A stretch of 52,107 bases of DNA from an uncultured Selenomonadaceae bacterium (GCA_905234505.1 CAJOIA010000015.1:1-52107), one strand, 5' to 3'; shown: positions 26,672 through 36,213, counted from the stretch's first letter. The notes: a model not told the origin generated them from the sequence alone. Translations and numbers: made by a program.

Positions 26672-28517
26672 ATGAGTAAAGTTATTGGTATAGATTTAGG
26701 TACTACAAATAGTGTTGTTAGCGTATTGGAAGGCGGCGAGCCTACGGTTATCACAAATCCGGAAGGTAGCAGAATCACGCCTTCAGTTGTTGGTTTTACT
26801 AAAGACGGTCAGCGTCTAGTTGGGCAGTTGGCAAAACGTCAAGCTGTTTCCAATCCTGACAGAACAATTTCATCAATTAAGCGCCATATGGGCGAAAGTT
26901 ATAAAGTTTCGATTGACGGCAAAGATTACACACCGCCGGAAATTTCCGCGATGATTCTTCAAAAGCTCAAGGCTGACGCGGAAGCTTATCTTGGCGAAAC
27001 TGTAACGCAGGCTGTTATTACCGTTCCTGCTTATTTTAATGACAGTCAACGCCAGGCAACCAAAGACGCCGGTAAGATTGCTGGCTTAGAAGTTTTGCGC
27101 ATAATCAACGAACCAACGGCGGCGGCGCTTGCTTACGGACTCGATAAAGACGCTGACGAAACCATTTTAGTTTTTGACTTGGGCGGCGGTACTTTCGACG
27201 TTTCGATTCTTGAATTGACTGAAGGTACTTTCGATGTTCAAGCCACCAACGGCGATACGCATTTAGGCGGCGACGATTTCGATAAAAAAGTTATGGACTG
27301 GATGGTTGCCGAATTTAAGCGCGAAAATGGCATTGATTTGTCAACTGATAAAATGGCGGCGCAACGTTTGATTGAAGCGGCTGAAAAGGCTAAAATCGAA
27401 CTTAGTTCAATGACTTCGACGAATATTAATCTGCCTTTCGTAACAGCTGACGCTAGCGGTCCTAAGCATTTGGATTTGACATTGACGCGCGCGAAATTTG
27501 ATGAACTTACTCGCGATTTGGTTGATCGTACAATGGGACCGACCAAGCAGGCTATGAAAGACGCCGGACTTAGCGGCAAAGACATTAACAAAATTATCTT
27601 GGTAGGCGGCTCTACGCGTATTCCGGCTGTGCAAAATGCGATTCGCGAAATTCTCGGCAAAGAGCCTTCCAAAGGCATCAATCCGGACGAATGCGTTTCA
27701 GTTGGCGCGGCAATTCAAGGCGGCGTTTTGGCTGGCGAAGTCAAAGACGTGCTCTTGCTGGACGTTACACCGCTTTCACTTGGAATTGAAACTTTAGGCG
27801 GCGTTTGCACGAAAATTATTGAGCGCAATACAACAATACCTACGCAAAAATCACAGGTATTTTCAACGGCGGCTGATAATCAATCGAGCGTTGAAATTCA
27901 CGTTTTGCAGGGCGAGCGCGAAATGGCAGCTGGCAATAAAACTTTGGGCAGATTCGTACTTAGCGATATTCCGCCTGCGCCGCGTGGCGTTCCGCAGATT
28001 GAAGTTACTTTCGACATTGACGCGAACGGTATTGTCAACGTTTCCGCGAAAGATAAGGGCACTGGTCGCGAGCAGAAAATTACAATTCAATCTTCCAGCG
28101 GCATGAGCAAAGAAGATATTGACCGCATGGTTAAGGAAGCGGCGGCTCACGAAGCTGAAGATAAGAAACAGCGCGAGGCGGCGGACGCTAAAAATGAAGC
28201 CGAGCAAACAGTTTACCAGGCTGAAAAAACCTGCCAAAGACTTCGAGGGCAAAGTTGACGCCAATTTAATTAAAGACGTTCAAACAGCGACTGAATCTTT
28301 GAAATCGGATCTGAATAATGCTGACGTTGAAACTCTTAAAAAGAAAACTGAAGCTGTTCGTCAAGCTCTGTACAAATTAAGTTCGGCGGCGTATCAAAGT
28401 GGCGCTGCTAATCAGAATTATCAGCAGGAGGCTCCGAAGCAAGAAAATAATTCCAAAGCTGACAATGACGACGGCACAATTGACGCCGAATATACCGAGA
28501 TGAAAGATAAAAAGTGA
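26672..28517 (+). CDS. dnaK: Chaperone DnaK, reading frame broken by a one-base shift near the 3' end
   Basis: This is the main Hsp70 chaperone. The ATPase domain ([33 protein letters not shown]) and the substrate-binding domain ([24 protein letters not shown]) are intact. The first frame ends at 28258 after only 528 residues, while the missing lid ([15 protein letters not shown] to the EYTEMKDKK terminus) continues in another frame to 28517. Removing one base between 28221 and 28240, where an A6 run lies at 28224-28229, restores a protein of about 614 residues, the normal length. A sequencing or assembly error is the simplest explanation because DnaK is rarely lost. A true lid truncation or a frameshift signal cannot be excluded. 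It starts at an ATG after GGAGG. Confidence 0.93.
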
Positions 28518-28547
28518 TAAGTGATTAATCGCTATTCACTAAACAAG

Positions 28548-28576
28548 CGGGGGGAGAGCTAAATACTCTCTTCCCG
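28548..28576 (+). other. Stable hairpin between dnaK and dnaJ
   Basis: An 11-bp perfect stem with two wobbles (28548-28558 with 28566-28576) encloses a seven-base loop, 24 bp before the dnaJ start. The tail TTATTTGCG is a poor U tract, so partial termination or a processing/stability element that lowers dnaJ relative to dnaK is more likely than full termination. Confidence 0.6.
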
Positions 28577-28600
28577 TTATTTGCGTAGAAGGTGAGAAAA

Positions 28601-29764
28601 TTGGCAGATAAACCTAAAGATTTATATGAAATTCTTGGCGTGAATAAAAATGCTACAGACGATGAAATTAAAAAAGCGTATAAAAAATTGGCGAAAAAAT
28701 ATCATCCGGATTTGAACCGCGAAGATCCTAAGACGGCAGAAGAAAAAATGAAGGAAATTAACGTTGCCTATGATATTTTGAAAGACCCGCAGAAACGCGC
28801 GCAATACGACCAATTTGGACCTGGCGTTTTTAATGGTGGCGGCGGCGGCGCAGGTCCAACAGGCGGCTTTGACTTCGGCGATATTTTCGGCGGTGGCGGC
28901 GGCTTTGATATGGGCGATATTTTCGAACAATTTTTTGGTGGCGCTCGGAGAACTGCCAATCGCCAGACTGGACCGGAACGCGGCGCTGATTTACGTTACG
29001 ATTTGACAATTAATTTTGAAGACGCGGCTTTTGGCAAGGAAATGAATATTAAAGTTCCGCGAATGGAACCTTGCGAAGAATGCGACGGCACAGGTGCAGC
29101 TAAAGGCACTACGCCGGAAACTTGTCCGGATTGTAAAGGTACTGGTATGCGGCAAACTATGACGCGCACGGCTTTTGGCGTCATTTCAAATGCGCGTCCT
29201 TGTGAGCGCTGTCACGGCACTGGCAAAATTATCAAAACTCCTTGCGCGCATTGTCACGGCAACGGCAAAGTTCGAGTCGAACGTGATATTAAAGTCAATA
29301 TTCCGAAGGGCGTCGATAATGGCACGCGGCTTCGCATTGCAAACGGCGGGCAAGCTGGCACTCGCGGCGGCGCGGCTGGCGATTTGTACGTTTATATTAA
29401 TGTCAAGCCGCATCCGACTTTCACGCGTGAAGGCGTCGATGTTTATTGCGAAGTTCCAATTAATTTTGTGCAGGCGACGCTCGGCGCAACTGTTAAAGCT
29501 CCCACGCTTGAAGGATTAATTGAGTTGAAAATTCCGGAAGGCACTCAATCTGGCGCAGTTTTTAGGATTCGCGGCAAAGGCATTCAGCAACTGCGCGGTG
29601 AAGGGCGCGGCGACGAATTTGTTAAGGTTAAAGTTTTGACGCCTAAAAATCTTTCTGCCTATCAGCGAAAACTTCTGCAGGATTTTGAGAAGAGTGGTAG
29701 CGACGATACCAACAATCCAGAACAAAAATCTTTCCTCGATAAGCTAAAGGAACTTTTTAAATGA
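28601..29764 (+). CDS. dnaJ: Co-chaperone DnaJ
   Basis: DnaJ delivers unfolded clients to DnaK and triggers ATP hydrolysis. The J domain holds HPD (KYHPDLN), followed by a long Gly/Phe-rich region (residues ~70-115). The cysteine-rich domain has four zinc motifs: [24 protein letters not shown] and CAHCHGNG. The C-terminal substrate-binding domains complete a type I DnaJ of 387 aa. The TTG start is chosen because AAGGTGA lies just upstream; the GTG three codons earlier is part of that site. Its stop overlaps the start of the next gene (ATGA). Confidence 0.95.
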   Translation: MADKPKDLYEILGVNKNATDDEIKKAYKKLAKKYHPDLNREDPKTAEEKMKEINVAYDILKDPQKRAQYDQFGPGVFNGGGGGAGPTGGFDFGDIFGGGGGFDMGDIFEQFFGGARRTANRQTGPERGADLRYDLTINFEDAAFGKEMNIKVPRMEPCEECDGTGAAKGTTPETCPDCKGTGMRQTMTRTAFGVISNARPCERCHGTGKIIKTPCAHCHGNGKVRVERDIKVNIPKGVDNGTRLRIANGGQAGTRGGAAGDLYVYINVKPHPTFTREGVDVYCEVPINFVQATLGATVKAPTLEGLIELKIPEGTQSGAVFRIRGKGIQQLRGEGRGDEFVKVKVLTPKNLSAYQRKLLQDFEKSGSDDTNNPEQKSFLDKLKELFK

Positions 29765-30324
29765 TTTATCTGCAACTTTTCATTGAATTTGCGAAAATCA
29801 GCTTAGTTTGTGTTGGAGGCGGCTATGCTTCAATGCCGCTAATGCAGGCGGTAGTTGTCGACCATTATCATTGGTTGAGCTTAAGCGAATTTATTGATGT
29901 GTTCACAATTTCGCAAATGACGCCAGGACCGATAGGAATAAATGCAGCGACTTTTTCGGGAATGAAAACTGCAGGCGTTTTTGGAGCAATCTGCGCGACG
30001 ATGGGATTTGTGACGCCGAGTATATTTCTTTGCATAGCGCTGGCGAAAATAATTTTTAAGTACGGCGAACTTGGCGCGATACATGGGATTTTAAATGGAT
30101 TGCGACCGGCGGTAATGGCGTTAATTGCGGCGGCGTGCATAAGTTTTGTTTTAATGGCGGTCTGGAATGTAGAAGAAATTCCGGAAGATTTTTCGTCGAC
30201 GTTCGATTTAAAGAGCGCAATAATTTTAATCGGCGCGTTAATTGCGGTGCGGCTGAAAATCGGCGTTATCAAAGTTTTAATTGCTTCGGGCGTTGCAGGA
30301 ATAATTTTGGGAAGGATTTTTTAA
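29761..30324 (+). CDS. Chromate transporter family protein, single CHR domain
   Basis: This is an inner-membrane protein of the CHR family, whose named members export chromate; the substrate here is uncertain. The 187 residues hold one CHR domain with [13 protein letters not shown] and the hallmark [15 protein letters not shown], plus about five hydrophobic helices. Single-domain CHR proteins normally occur as adjacent pairs that form a heterodimer. No second CHR gene is next to this one, so it may act as a homodimer. Its ATG overlaps the dnaJ stop, so it is translationally coupled to the chaperone operon. Confidence 0.88.
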   Translation: MIYLQLFIEFAKISLVCVGGGYASMPLMQAVVVDHYHWLSLSEFIDVFTISQMTPGPIGINAATFSGMKTAGVFGAICATMGFVTPSIFLCIALAKIIFKYGELGAIHGILNGLRPAVMALIAAACISFVLMAVWNVEEIPEDFSSTFDLKSAIILIGALIAVRLKIGVIKVLIASGVAGIILGRIF

Positions 30325-30558
30325 ATGTTTCTTGAATGGTTTAAAATCGTATTCGAGATAAACTTTTTTATATTTCCAATAAGTGCGGGTTTTCTATCGT
30401 ACCGAAAAATTCGCGGCAGACCGCCAGGCAGATATTTAACTATGACGATAATGAGCGGAATTGTATTAATTTTGTCGTGGATAGGCTTTTTGATAAATCA
30501 CACGCCGGAACAGAAAGCGGAAATGATAAAGCAAATTGAACAAAGTTTGAACGAGTGA
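30325..30558 (+). CDS. Small membrane protein of unknown function
   Basis: The 77-residue product has two likely transmembrane segments (FFIFPISAGFLSY and MSGIVLILSWIGFLI) separated by a short basic loop (RKIRGRPPGRY). A charged C-terminal tail (EQKAEMIKQIEQSLNE) follows. I recognise no family. It starts directly after the stop of the CHR gene, with AAGGA upstream, and is followed closely by the AEC transporter gene, so it is part of the same transcript. It could be an accessory subunit of either transporter; nothing in the sequence decides this. Confidence 0.65.
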   Translation: MFLEWFKIVFEINFFIFPISAGFLSYRKIRGRPPGRYLTMTIMSGIVLILSWIGFLINHTPEQKAEMIKQIEQSLNE

Positions 30559-30564
30559 TTGAAA

Positions 30565-31506
30565 ATGTTTAGCAATTTTATAGTGGCGTTGAGCGCGGTA
30601 ATACCTATGTTTTGTTTAATGGCGATAGGCGCGTTTGTGAAAATCAGCAAATTGCTCACGGACGTGGAACTTAACCATATGAACAGAATGGTTTTCCGCG
30701 TTTTCTTTTTTTGCATGATGTTCCACAGCATTTACACGACAGATCTATCGGCGACATTTCGCCCCAATCTGATGATATTCGGCGCGGGCAGTGTGCTTGC
30801 GCTTTTTATTTTGCTGATGTTAATAATTCCAAAAATCGAGCCGGACAATAAACGACGCGGCGTAATGATACAGGCTATTTTCCGCAGCAATTTTGTAATA
30901 ATGGGCGTACCGATTGTAGCGAATATTTTTGGCGACGAAAATATAGCGGTCACCACAATGATGATCGCTGTGATAATTCCAATGTACAATATTTTAGCGG
31001 TATTTGCGCTTGAAACATTCAGAGGCGGGAAAATTGTACTTCTGCCGATTTTAACAGGCATAATAAAAAATCCGATGATATTGGGCGCAATTTTGGGCGC
31101 AATTTTTTTAAATTTGGACATACATATTCCAGCGCCGGTTTTGAAACCAATTGGTCAAATTTCCGCCGCTACAACTCCAGTAGCATTAATAATTTTGGGC
31201 GCGTCCTTCAAATTTGGCAGTGCTCAATCGCATATCAAACAATTAATCACGTGCGTATTCAGCAGATTAATTTTAGTACCGGCGGTAGTTTTGAGCGTGT
31301 CGCTTATTTGGGGATTTCGCGGAATAGATTTTGTAACGCTAATAGCGATATTTGGCACGCCCTGCGCAATAGTATCGTTTGCTATGGCTCAGCAAATGGG
31401 CGGCGACGCTGACCTTGCCGGAAATTGCGTAGTATTTACTTCAGCGTTATCTTGCTTCACGATTTTCTGCTGGATATTATTCTTTAAAACTTTAGGCGTT
31501 TTTTAA
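30565..31506 (+). CDS. AEC-family transporter (auxin efflux carrier-like)
   Basis: This inner-membrane carrier belongs to the AEC family; bacterial members often move malate, malonate or other small carboxylates. About ten hydrophobic helices in two inverted halves are visible, each half with a characteristic broken helix (MGVPIVANIFGDE in the first, FGTPCAIVSFAMAQQMGGD in the second). Length (313 aa) is normal. A TTG two codons upstream is possible. It lies in a run with the CHR protein and small membrane protein, and its 3' end carries repeat copy B. Confidence 0.87.
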   Translation: MFSNFIVALSAVIPMFCLMAIGAFVKISKLLTDVELNHMNRMVFRVFFFCMMFHSIYTTDLSATFRPNLMIFGAGSVLALFILLMLIIPKIEPDNKRRGVMIQAIFRSNFVIMGVPIVANIFGDENIAVTTMMIAVIIPMYNILAVFALETFRGGKIVLLPILTGIIKNPMILGAILGAIFLNLDIHIPAPVLKPIGQISAATTPVALIILGASFKFGSAQSHIKQLITCVFSRLILVPAVVLSVSLIWGFRGIDFVTLIAIFGTPCAIVSFAMAQQMGGDADLAGNCVVFTSALSCFTIFCWILFFKTLGVF

Positions 31507-31527
31507 AGTTCATTAATATCGGTATTA

Positions 31528-31690
31528 GGCATTTCTTTCTTTTCGGAAAGAAAGAAACGCCTAGCAAAGAAAGAAAAACAAATTTTTAATCGATAGCTTA
31601 AGTTTTTACGAGAGTGATAAAGAAATTGATAGTAGCCGCGCAAATTTTCAATCCTGAAAATGGCGCGGGAGCGCGCGTCCTTGCGCGCTC
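31528..31690 (+). repeat. Modular 3'-UTR element, copy B (after the AEC transporter)
   Basis: This inverted relative of copy A begins 21 bases after the stop codon. Hairpin 3 (31528-31561) has GGC/GCC ends and a TTTCTTTC/GAAAGAAA stem. The tract TAGCAAAGAAAG and about 60 variable bases follow, then hairpin 2 (31636-31668) and hairpin 1 (31669-31690, stem GAGCGCGC/GCGCGCTC, loop GTCCTT) with a TCTTT tail. ACGAGAGTGATAAA in the middle is shared with copy A. Confidence 0.85.
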
Positions 31691-31701
31691 TCTTTACAGT
31701 T

Positions 31702-32205
31702 TCAAAATAATGTCAATTGCTCATACAAAGGTTCTTTATCTGATCGGTTATCTTCTGCAGATAGCTGATTTTTTTGTGTCAAAGCGGCGTCTCTAGCAAT
31801 TTTGTCACATCGCTCGTTAAAACTGTCGCCCGCATGCCCCTTAACCCAATTAAATTTTATGTTGCGATTCTCAACCAATTTGTCAAGTTTTGTCCATAAA
31901 TCTTTATTCTTCACTGAAGATTTATCTTCGCTAAGCCAACCCTTGCGTTTCCAATTCGCCAGCCACCCCTGCGTAAATGCATTTTTCAAATACGCACTGT
32001 CAGTAAAAAGTTCAACAAAATCTTCAGCCGTAATTTTTTTCAATGCCATTATCGCCGCCGTCATTTCCATTCGATTATTCGTCGTTCGCGGCGCACTTCC
32101 AAAAATTTCTTCGCATTTGCCGGTCGCGTCAATGATAATCGCTGCATATCCACCCGCACCCGGATTGCCCAAACATGAACCATCTGTATAAATTTTATAT
32201 TCCAT
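31702..32205 (-). CDS. rnhA: Ribonuclease HI
   Basis: This enzyme degrades the RNA strand of RNA-DNA hybrids. The product of 167 aa starts MEYKIYTDGSCLGNPG and keeps the four catalytic carboxylates: Asp in TDGS, Glu in NRMEMTAA, Asp in FTDSAYL and Asp in the C-terminal NERCDKIA block. The basic handle WLANWKRKGWL is present. The ATG at 32205 follows AAGGAGG; the longer frame to 32244 lacks such a site. A short acidic and polar C-terminal tail extends past the catalytic domain. Confidence 0.95.
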   Translation of the reverse strand: MEYKIYTDGSCLGNPGAGGYAAIIIDATGKCEEIFGSAPRTTNNRMEMTAAIMALKKITAEDFVELFTDSAYLKNAFTQGWLANWKRKGWLSEDKSSVKNKDLWTKLDKLVENRNIKFNWVKGHAGDSFNERCDKIARDAALTQKNQLSAEDNRSDKEPLYEQLTLF

Positions 32206-32267
32206 TTCAATGCCTCCTTGACGCATATGATAAACTATTGCCAAAATAAAATCCAGAGGTTAAAGTT

Positions 32268-34046
32268 ATGAGCTTACTCGAGGAAAAATTAAAAACTTTG
32301 CCAGATTCGCCAGGCGTTTACCTCATGAAAAACGCGCAAGGAAAAATTATTTATGTCGGCAAAGCGATCGTGTTGAAAAATCGCGTGCGGCAATATTTTC
32401 ATTCCAATAAAAATCACAGCGCGAAAGTTCAGGCAATGGTTTCTAAAATTGTTGACTTTGAAACGATTGTCACGGCGTCTGAAGTCGAAGCGCTGATTTT
32501 GGAGTGCAACTTGATAAAAAAGCATCGCCCGCGCTATAACATTTGCCTCAAGGATGATAAATCTTATCCATATTTGAAATTGACGCTTGCAGAAGATTTT
32601 CCGAGAATAATTTTGACGCGGCGCATTGAAAAGGATGGCTCGCGATATTTTGGACCATACACGAGCGGCGGCGCTGTCAAGGAAAGTTTAGAATTGCTTA
32701 GGAAACTTTTTCCGCTGCGTACTTGCAAACATTTTCAAAATCGCCCTTGCTTGCAGTTTCATATTAAACGTTGTTTAGCTCCGTGCGCGAATAAAATTTC
32801 GCAGCAAGATTATTTTCAATTTGTGGTGGCTGTGGAGAAATTTTTAGATGGCAAGACAGTTGAAGTCGAACGAGATTTAGAAAACAAAATGCAAGCGGCG
32901 GCTGAAGATTTAAATTTTGAAATGGCGGCACGTTTCAGAGATATTTTATTGGCGGTGCGGAAAATTAGCGAGCGCCAAAAAATTGTAACCGATGCGGGCA
33001 ATGTTGATGCAATTGGATTAGCGCGGCTAAATTCTGAAGTTTGCGCGCAGATTTTCTTTGTTCGTGAAGGCAAAGTTATTGGGCGCGAAAATTTTTTATT
33101 GAATGGCGCGGCGGACGAATCGGACGCGCAGGCGATTTTAGAATTTATCAAGCAATATTACAGTCAAGCGAAAATCACGGCGGAAGAAATTTTATTGCCG
33201 GTTGAATTGAATGAAGAAAAAATTTTAACTGAATGGTTGAAAGTCAAGTTGACCGTGCCGAAACGCGGCGTTAAAAATTCGCTGGTTGAAATGGCTAATG
33301 AAAATGCCAAAAAATTTTTGGAAGAGCGAACTGCGCGAATGGAATTAGCCAATGCTCAAACAATCGGTGCAGTGGTGGATTTGCAGAAGTATTTGAAGCT
33401 GTCGAAATTGCCGCGTCGAATGGAATGCTTTGACATATCGCATTTTCAAGGCGCCGAAACTGTTGCGTCAATGGTTGTTTTTGAAAATGGTGCGCCCGAC
33501 AAAAAAAGTTATCGCCGATTTAAAATTAATTCGACAGAGGGCAAGCCGGATGATTTTTTATCAATGCGCGAAGTGACACAGCGGCGTTACAGCAAATTGA
33601 CAGCTGAAGAGTTGCCAGATTTAATTGTTATCGACGGCGGCATAGGGCAATTAAATTCGGCGCTGGAAATAATTCGCCAATTTCATAAAGACGTACCGGT
33701 TGTTGGCTTGGCGAAACAATTTGAATTAATTTTCGTGGAAGGCAAATCAGATCCGGTAGAATTGCCGCGCGGCAGTCAAGCGTTGTACTTAATGCAAAGG
33801 ATACGTGACGAAGCCCACAGATTTGCCATAACATATCATCGAAAATTGCGGCGGGCTCGAAATTTAAAATCTGAGCTGGACAACATTTCCGGCATAGGTG
33901 CGAAACGTCGCGCAGAGCTTTTTAAAAAATTTGGTTCGTTGCAAAAAATAAAGTCCGCCACAATCGACGAACTTCTAGAAGTACCAAGTATGAATCGCGC
34001 AGCGGCTGAAGCGTTGCAAAGATTTTTCGCCGCGCAGGAGGAGTAA
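32268..34046 (+). CDS. uvrC: Excinuclease ABC subunit C
   Basis: UvrC makes both incisions in nucleotide excision repair. The N-terminal GIY-YIG nuclease domain (PGVYLMKNAQGKIIYVGKA), a cysteine-containing stretch (CLQFHIKRCLAPC), and a UVR domain (EMAARFRD) are followed by an RNase H-like C-terminal nuclease (RMECFDISHFQG, VIDGGIGQLN) and tandem helix-hairpin-helix motifs (ISGIGAKRRAELFKKFGS). Length (592 aa) is normal. It functions with Mfd, whose gene opens this window. It is divergent from rnhA with a 62-bp gap. Confidence 0.97.
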   Translation: MSLLEEKLKTLPDSPGVYLMKNAQGKIIYVGKAIVLKNRVRQYFHSNKNHSAKVQAMVSKIVDFETIVTASEVEALILECNLIKKHRPRYNICLKDDKSYPYLKLTLAEDFPRIILTRRIEKDGSRYFGPYTSGGAVKESLELLRKLFPLRTCKHFQNRPCLQFHIKRCLAPCANKISQQDYFQFVVAVEKFLDGKTVEVERDLENKMQAAAEDLNFEMAARFRDILLAVRKISERQKIVTDAGNVDAIGLARLNSEVCAQIFFVREGKVIGRENFLLNGAADESDAQAILEFIKQYYSQAKITAEEILLPVELNEEKILTEWLKVKLTVPKRGVKNSLVEMANENAKKFLEERTARMELANAQTIGAVVDLQKYLKLSKLPRRMECFDISHFQGAETVASMVVFENGAPDKKSYRRFKINSTEGKPDDFLSMREVTQRRYSKLTAEELPDLIVIDGGIGQLNSALEIIRQFHKDVPVVGLAKQFELIFVEGKSDPVELPRGSQALYLMQRIRDEAHRFAITYHRKLRRARNLKSELDNISGIGAKRRAELFKKFGSLQKIKSATIDELLEVPSMNRAAAEALQRFFAAQEE

Positions 34047-34086
34047 ATGAGCTGGAGATTGAATTTGGATTGCGCATTTTGAGCTG

Positions 34087-34569
34087 TTAAATAAATTTGA
34101 ATTTATTCACGGCTTGAATTAATTTCTTGCAGACATTTATTTGGTAAAGATTTTCAACTTGAAATTGCGCGCCATTTGGAAAACGCCAGCTACGCGGATA
34201 ATAAACATAATAAAATTTATCTTCCTCATTGTAAAGCAGCGCGTATTCACCGTATATATTATAGTTGCCGTCATATTCCACTTCATAGCCGTCAAAAATA
34301 ATCGCTGCGTTGCCGTACTGCAATTTTTGCTCAGATTTTCGCGCAGATTTTAGACTAAACGCTAGCATTGAGCCATCGTCGCGGGCGGTGAAAATCGGGC
34401 AATTCAAATCGCCATTCCAATATTCAAGCTTAACGTCATTAGTCTTCGTAATTTTATTAAACTGCAAAAAATCAATATTGCTCGGCGCCTCGAAATTTTT
34501 ATAACAGTATGAAACCACTGAAAAAACTATCGTGAGTATTATCCAGTCTTTGAGATTCAAATTGGGCAT
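34087..34569 (-). CDS. Membrane-anchored protein of unknown function, downstream of the Hsp70-like gene
   Basis: The 160-residue product begins with a single uncleaved hydrophobic helix (WIILTIVFSVVSYCY) followed by an extracytoplasmic region rich in tyrosine and beta-type patterns (FDGYEVEYDGNYNIYGEYAL, KFYYVYYPRSW). I recognise no family. It lies six bases downstream of the Hsp70-like gene and is the last gene of the operon that starts with pilin-like genes. It could be an additional surface or assembly component, but this rests on position only. It converges on uvrC across 40 bp. Confidence 0.65.
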   Translation of the reverse strand: MPNLNLKDWIILTIVFSVVSYCYKNFEAPSNIDFLQFNKITKTNDVKLEYWNGDLNCPIFTARDDGSMLAFSLKSARKSEQKLQYGNAAIIFDGYEVEYDGNYNIYGEYALLYNEEDKFYYVYYPRSWRFPNGAQFQVENLYQINVCKKLIQAVNKFKFI

Positions 34570-34575
34570 AAATAT

Positions 34576-36213
34576 TTAATCGGCGGAAATTCTGAGTTGA
34601 TGCACTGCGCTTTTTTCAACGTCAATATCAGATTCGGTGCGGAGGAAAGTTTCAAAAACTTCATTGGTTTTGGTATTAACTGCCTCGACATGAACGCCGG
34701 ACGCGTCAACTTTAAACGTGACTTTAATTGGCGTGGTGCGTGAAGTTTCGGGCGGCAAATTGACAATAAGCTCACCCAAAAGTTTCACGGCATTAGCGGG
34801 GTCGGTAATTTGTGGATTGCCTTCTTCGTCAACGCAGGGTATAAGTGTATCTTCCAGCGACATATTTTCAAAGGCGCGCAATCTCACGCGTTCCTGATTA
34901 TCTTCAAGCGGATAATAAGTTTTGCTAAAAACGGCAGGCATTTTTTCGCCAATCTTGATAAAGTTTTCGAGCACGTATTTTTGCTTGCTGCCTTTAGTAT
35001 CCATAACGCCTGGACCAAATGAGCGTGGCGTCTGATCTTCGACAGTAAATTTCGCGGTTAATTGTTCAACGGCGGACGGAGTTTTTTCAGCGGAATTATC
35101 GTCGGAAGTTTCGCCGCCTTGAACGCTGCCTTCTTCGACAACTAGCATACTTGCATAAATCGCTGCGCCTTTTGCAACGGCTTGGTCGGGGTCATGCTGT
35201 TGAACCCTGCCAGGAAATTTAGCTTCAACCGCTTTTTGAATCATCGGCATGTAAGTTGAGCCGCCCACCAATAAAACCGTGTCAATTTCAACATTGGGAA
35301 CTTTTTCAAGTGTCGAATCAATCCAATTAATGGTGCGGGCGACGATATCTGAAGTCATATTTTCAAATTCTGCGCGAGTGATAGAAATTTCAGTACGTGC
35401 GCCGTTCACGTCAATTCTGACTTTAGCGGATTGTTTTTTGCTAAGTTTGCGCTTCACCTCTTCAACTTTGCTGCGAATATCTTGCCGCGTTTCAACTTCA
35501 ATTTCTTCTTGAGTTAAACCATTTTCATCACAGCAAGCGCGAAGAATATAATCAAAAAGTTTATCGTCCCAGTCTTTACCGCCGAGTCGATCATCGCCGC
35601 CGGTTGCCAGCACGTTAATTTTTTGAACGTCTTTACCCTGCTCATTGCGCGTCATTGACATTTTAACAACGGTAACGTCGAAAGTTCCGCCGCCCAAATC
35701 ATAAACCAGAATTGTTCTATCCTCTTGAAATTGCCGCGCGCAGTAACTCAAAGCTGCCGCTGTGGGCTCGTTAATCAAACTTAAAACGCGCAAGCCTGCC
35801 AATTCGCCAGCCTGTTTAGTTGCACTGCGCTCTTCAAGCCCAAAATAAGCCGGTACTGTTATAACAACATTTTCAATTTCGTTGCCCTGCGATTCAACAA
35901 GATTTTTCAGGCGCGTTAAAATCAGCGCGCTAATTTCAACCGGCGTGTAAGTTTTGCCGTCAAATGTATATGTTCGACCATTCGGCTTGCCAATTTCGCG
36001 CTTAACAAATTGAACAACGCGGTCGCCGTCAGTTTCAATATTTTCTTTCGCTGCCTGTCCAACAACGACATTATGCTCATTTTCGAAAAAAACTACCGAC
36101 GCAACCATATTTGAATCATCTTCGTTATTGCGAATAACTTCGGGGTTCCCGTTAGAATCTAGCCGCGCAATGCAAGAATAAGTTGTCCCAAGATCTATAC
36201 CGTAAGTACTCAT
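34576..36213 (-). CDS. Hsp70-family chaperone, divergent and without the helical lid
   Basis: This is a second Hsp70, clearly different from the dnaK product at 26.7 kb. The ATPase domain is complete ([57 protein letters not shown]) and should bind and hydrolyse ATP. After ~370 residues comes a linker rich in Gly, Ser and Glu, then a beta-rich region of ~150 residues with weak similarity to DnaK substrate domains. The alpha-helical lid is missing and the protein ends at 545 residues. The ATG directly follows the GrpE-like stop codon, with GGAGG inside the upstream gene, so the two are coupled. A client-specific chaperone is inferred. Confidence 0.88.
   Translation of the reverse strand: MSTYGIDLGTTYSCIARLDSNGNPEVIRNNEDDSNMVASVVFFENEHNVVVGQAAKENIETDGDRVVQFVKREIGKPNGRTYTFDGKTYTPVEISALILTRLKNLVESQGNEIENVVITVPAYFGLEERSATKQAGELAGLRVLSLINEPTAAALSYCARQFQEDRTILVYDLGGGTFDVTVVKMSMTRNEQGKDVQKINVLATGGDDRLGGKDWDDKLFDYILRACCDENGLTQEEIEVETRQDIRSKVEEVKRKLSKKQSAKVRIDVNGARTEISITRAEFENMTSDIVARTINWIDSTLEKVPNVEIDTVLLVGGSTYMPMIQKAVEAKFPGRVQQHDPDQAVAKGAAIYASMLVVEEGSVQGGETSDDNSAEKTPSAVEQLTAKFTVEDQTPRSFGPGVMDTKGSKQKYVLENFIKIGEKMPAVFSKTYYPLEDNQERVRLRAFENMSLEDTLIPCVDEEGNPQITDPANAVKLLGELIVNLPPETSRTTPIKVTFKVDASGVHVEAVNTKTNEVFETFLRTESDIDVEKSAVHQLRISAD

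Noticed and set aside
28622-29519. Open frames antisense and in alternate frames to dnaJ (and others over dnaK)
   Set aside because: They mirror the Gly-rich and Cys-rich codons of dnaJ and have no ribosome binding site or family features.
14116-31690. The hairpin repeats as integron attC sites, insertion-sequence ends or CRISPR repeats
   Set aside because: No integrase, transposase or cas genes, no target-site duplications, no regular spacing, and orientation is tied to the upstream gene.
34047-34082. An 11-codon open frame starting right after the uvrC stop behind GGAGG
   Set aside because: Too short and featureless; the purine-rich stretch is also part of the uvrC 3' end. Probably chance or a remnant.
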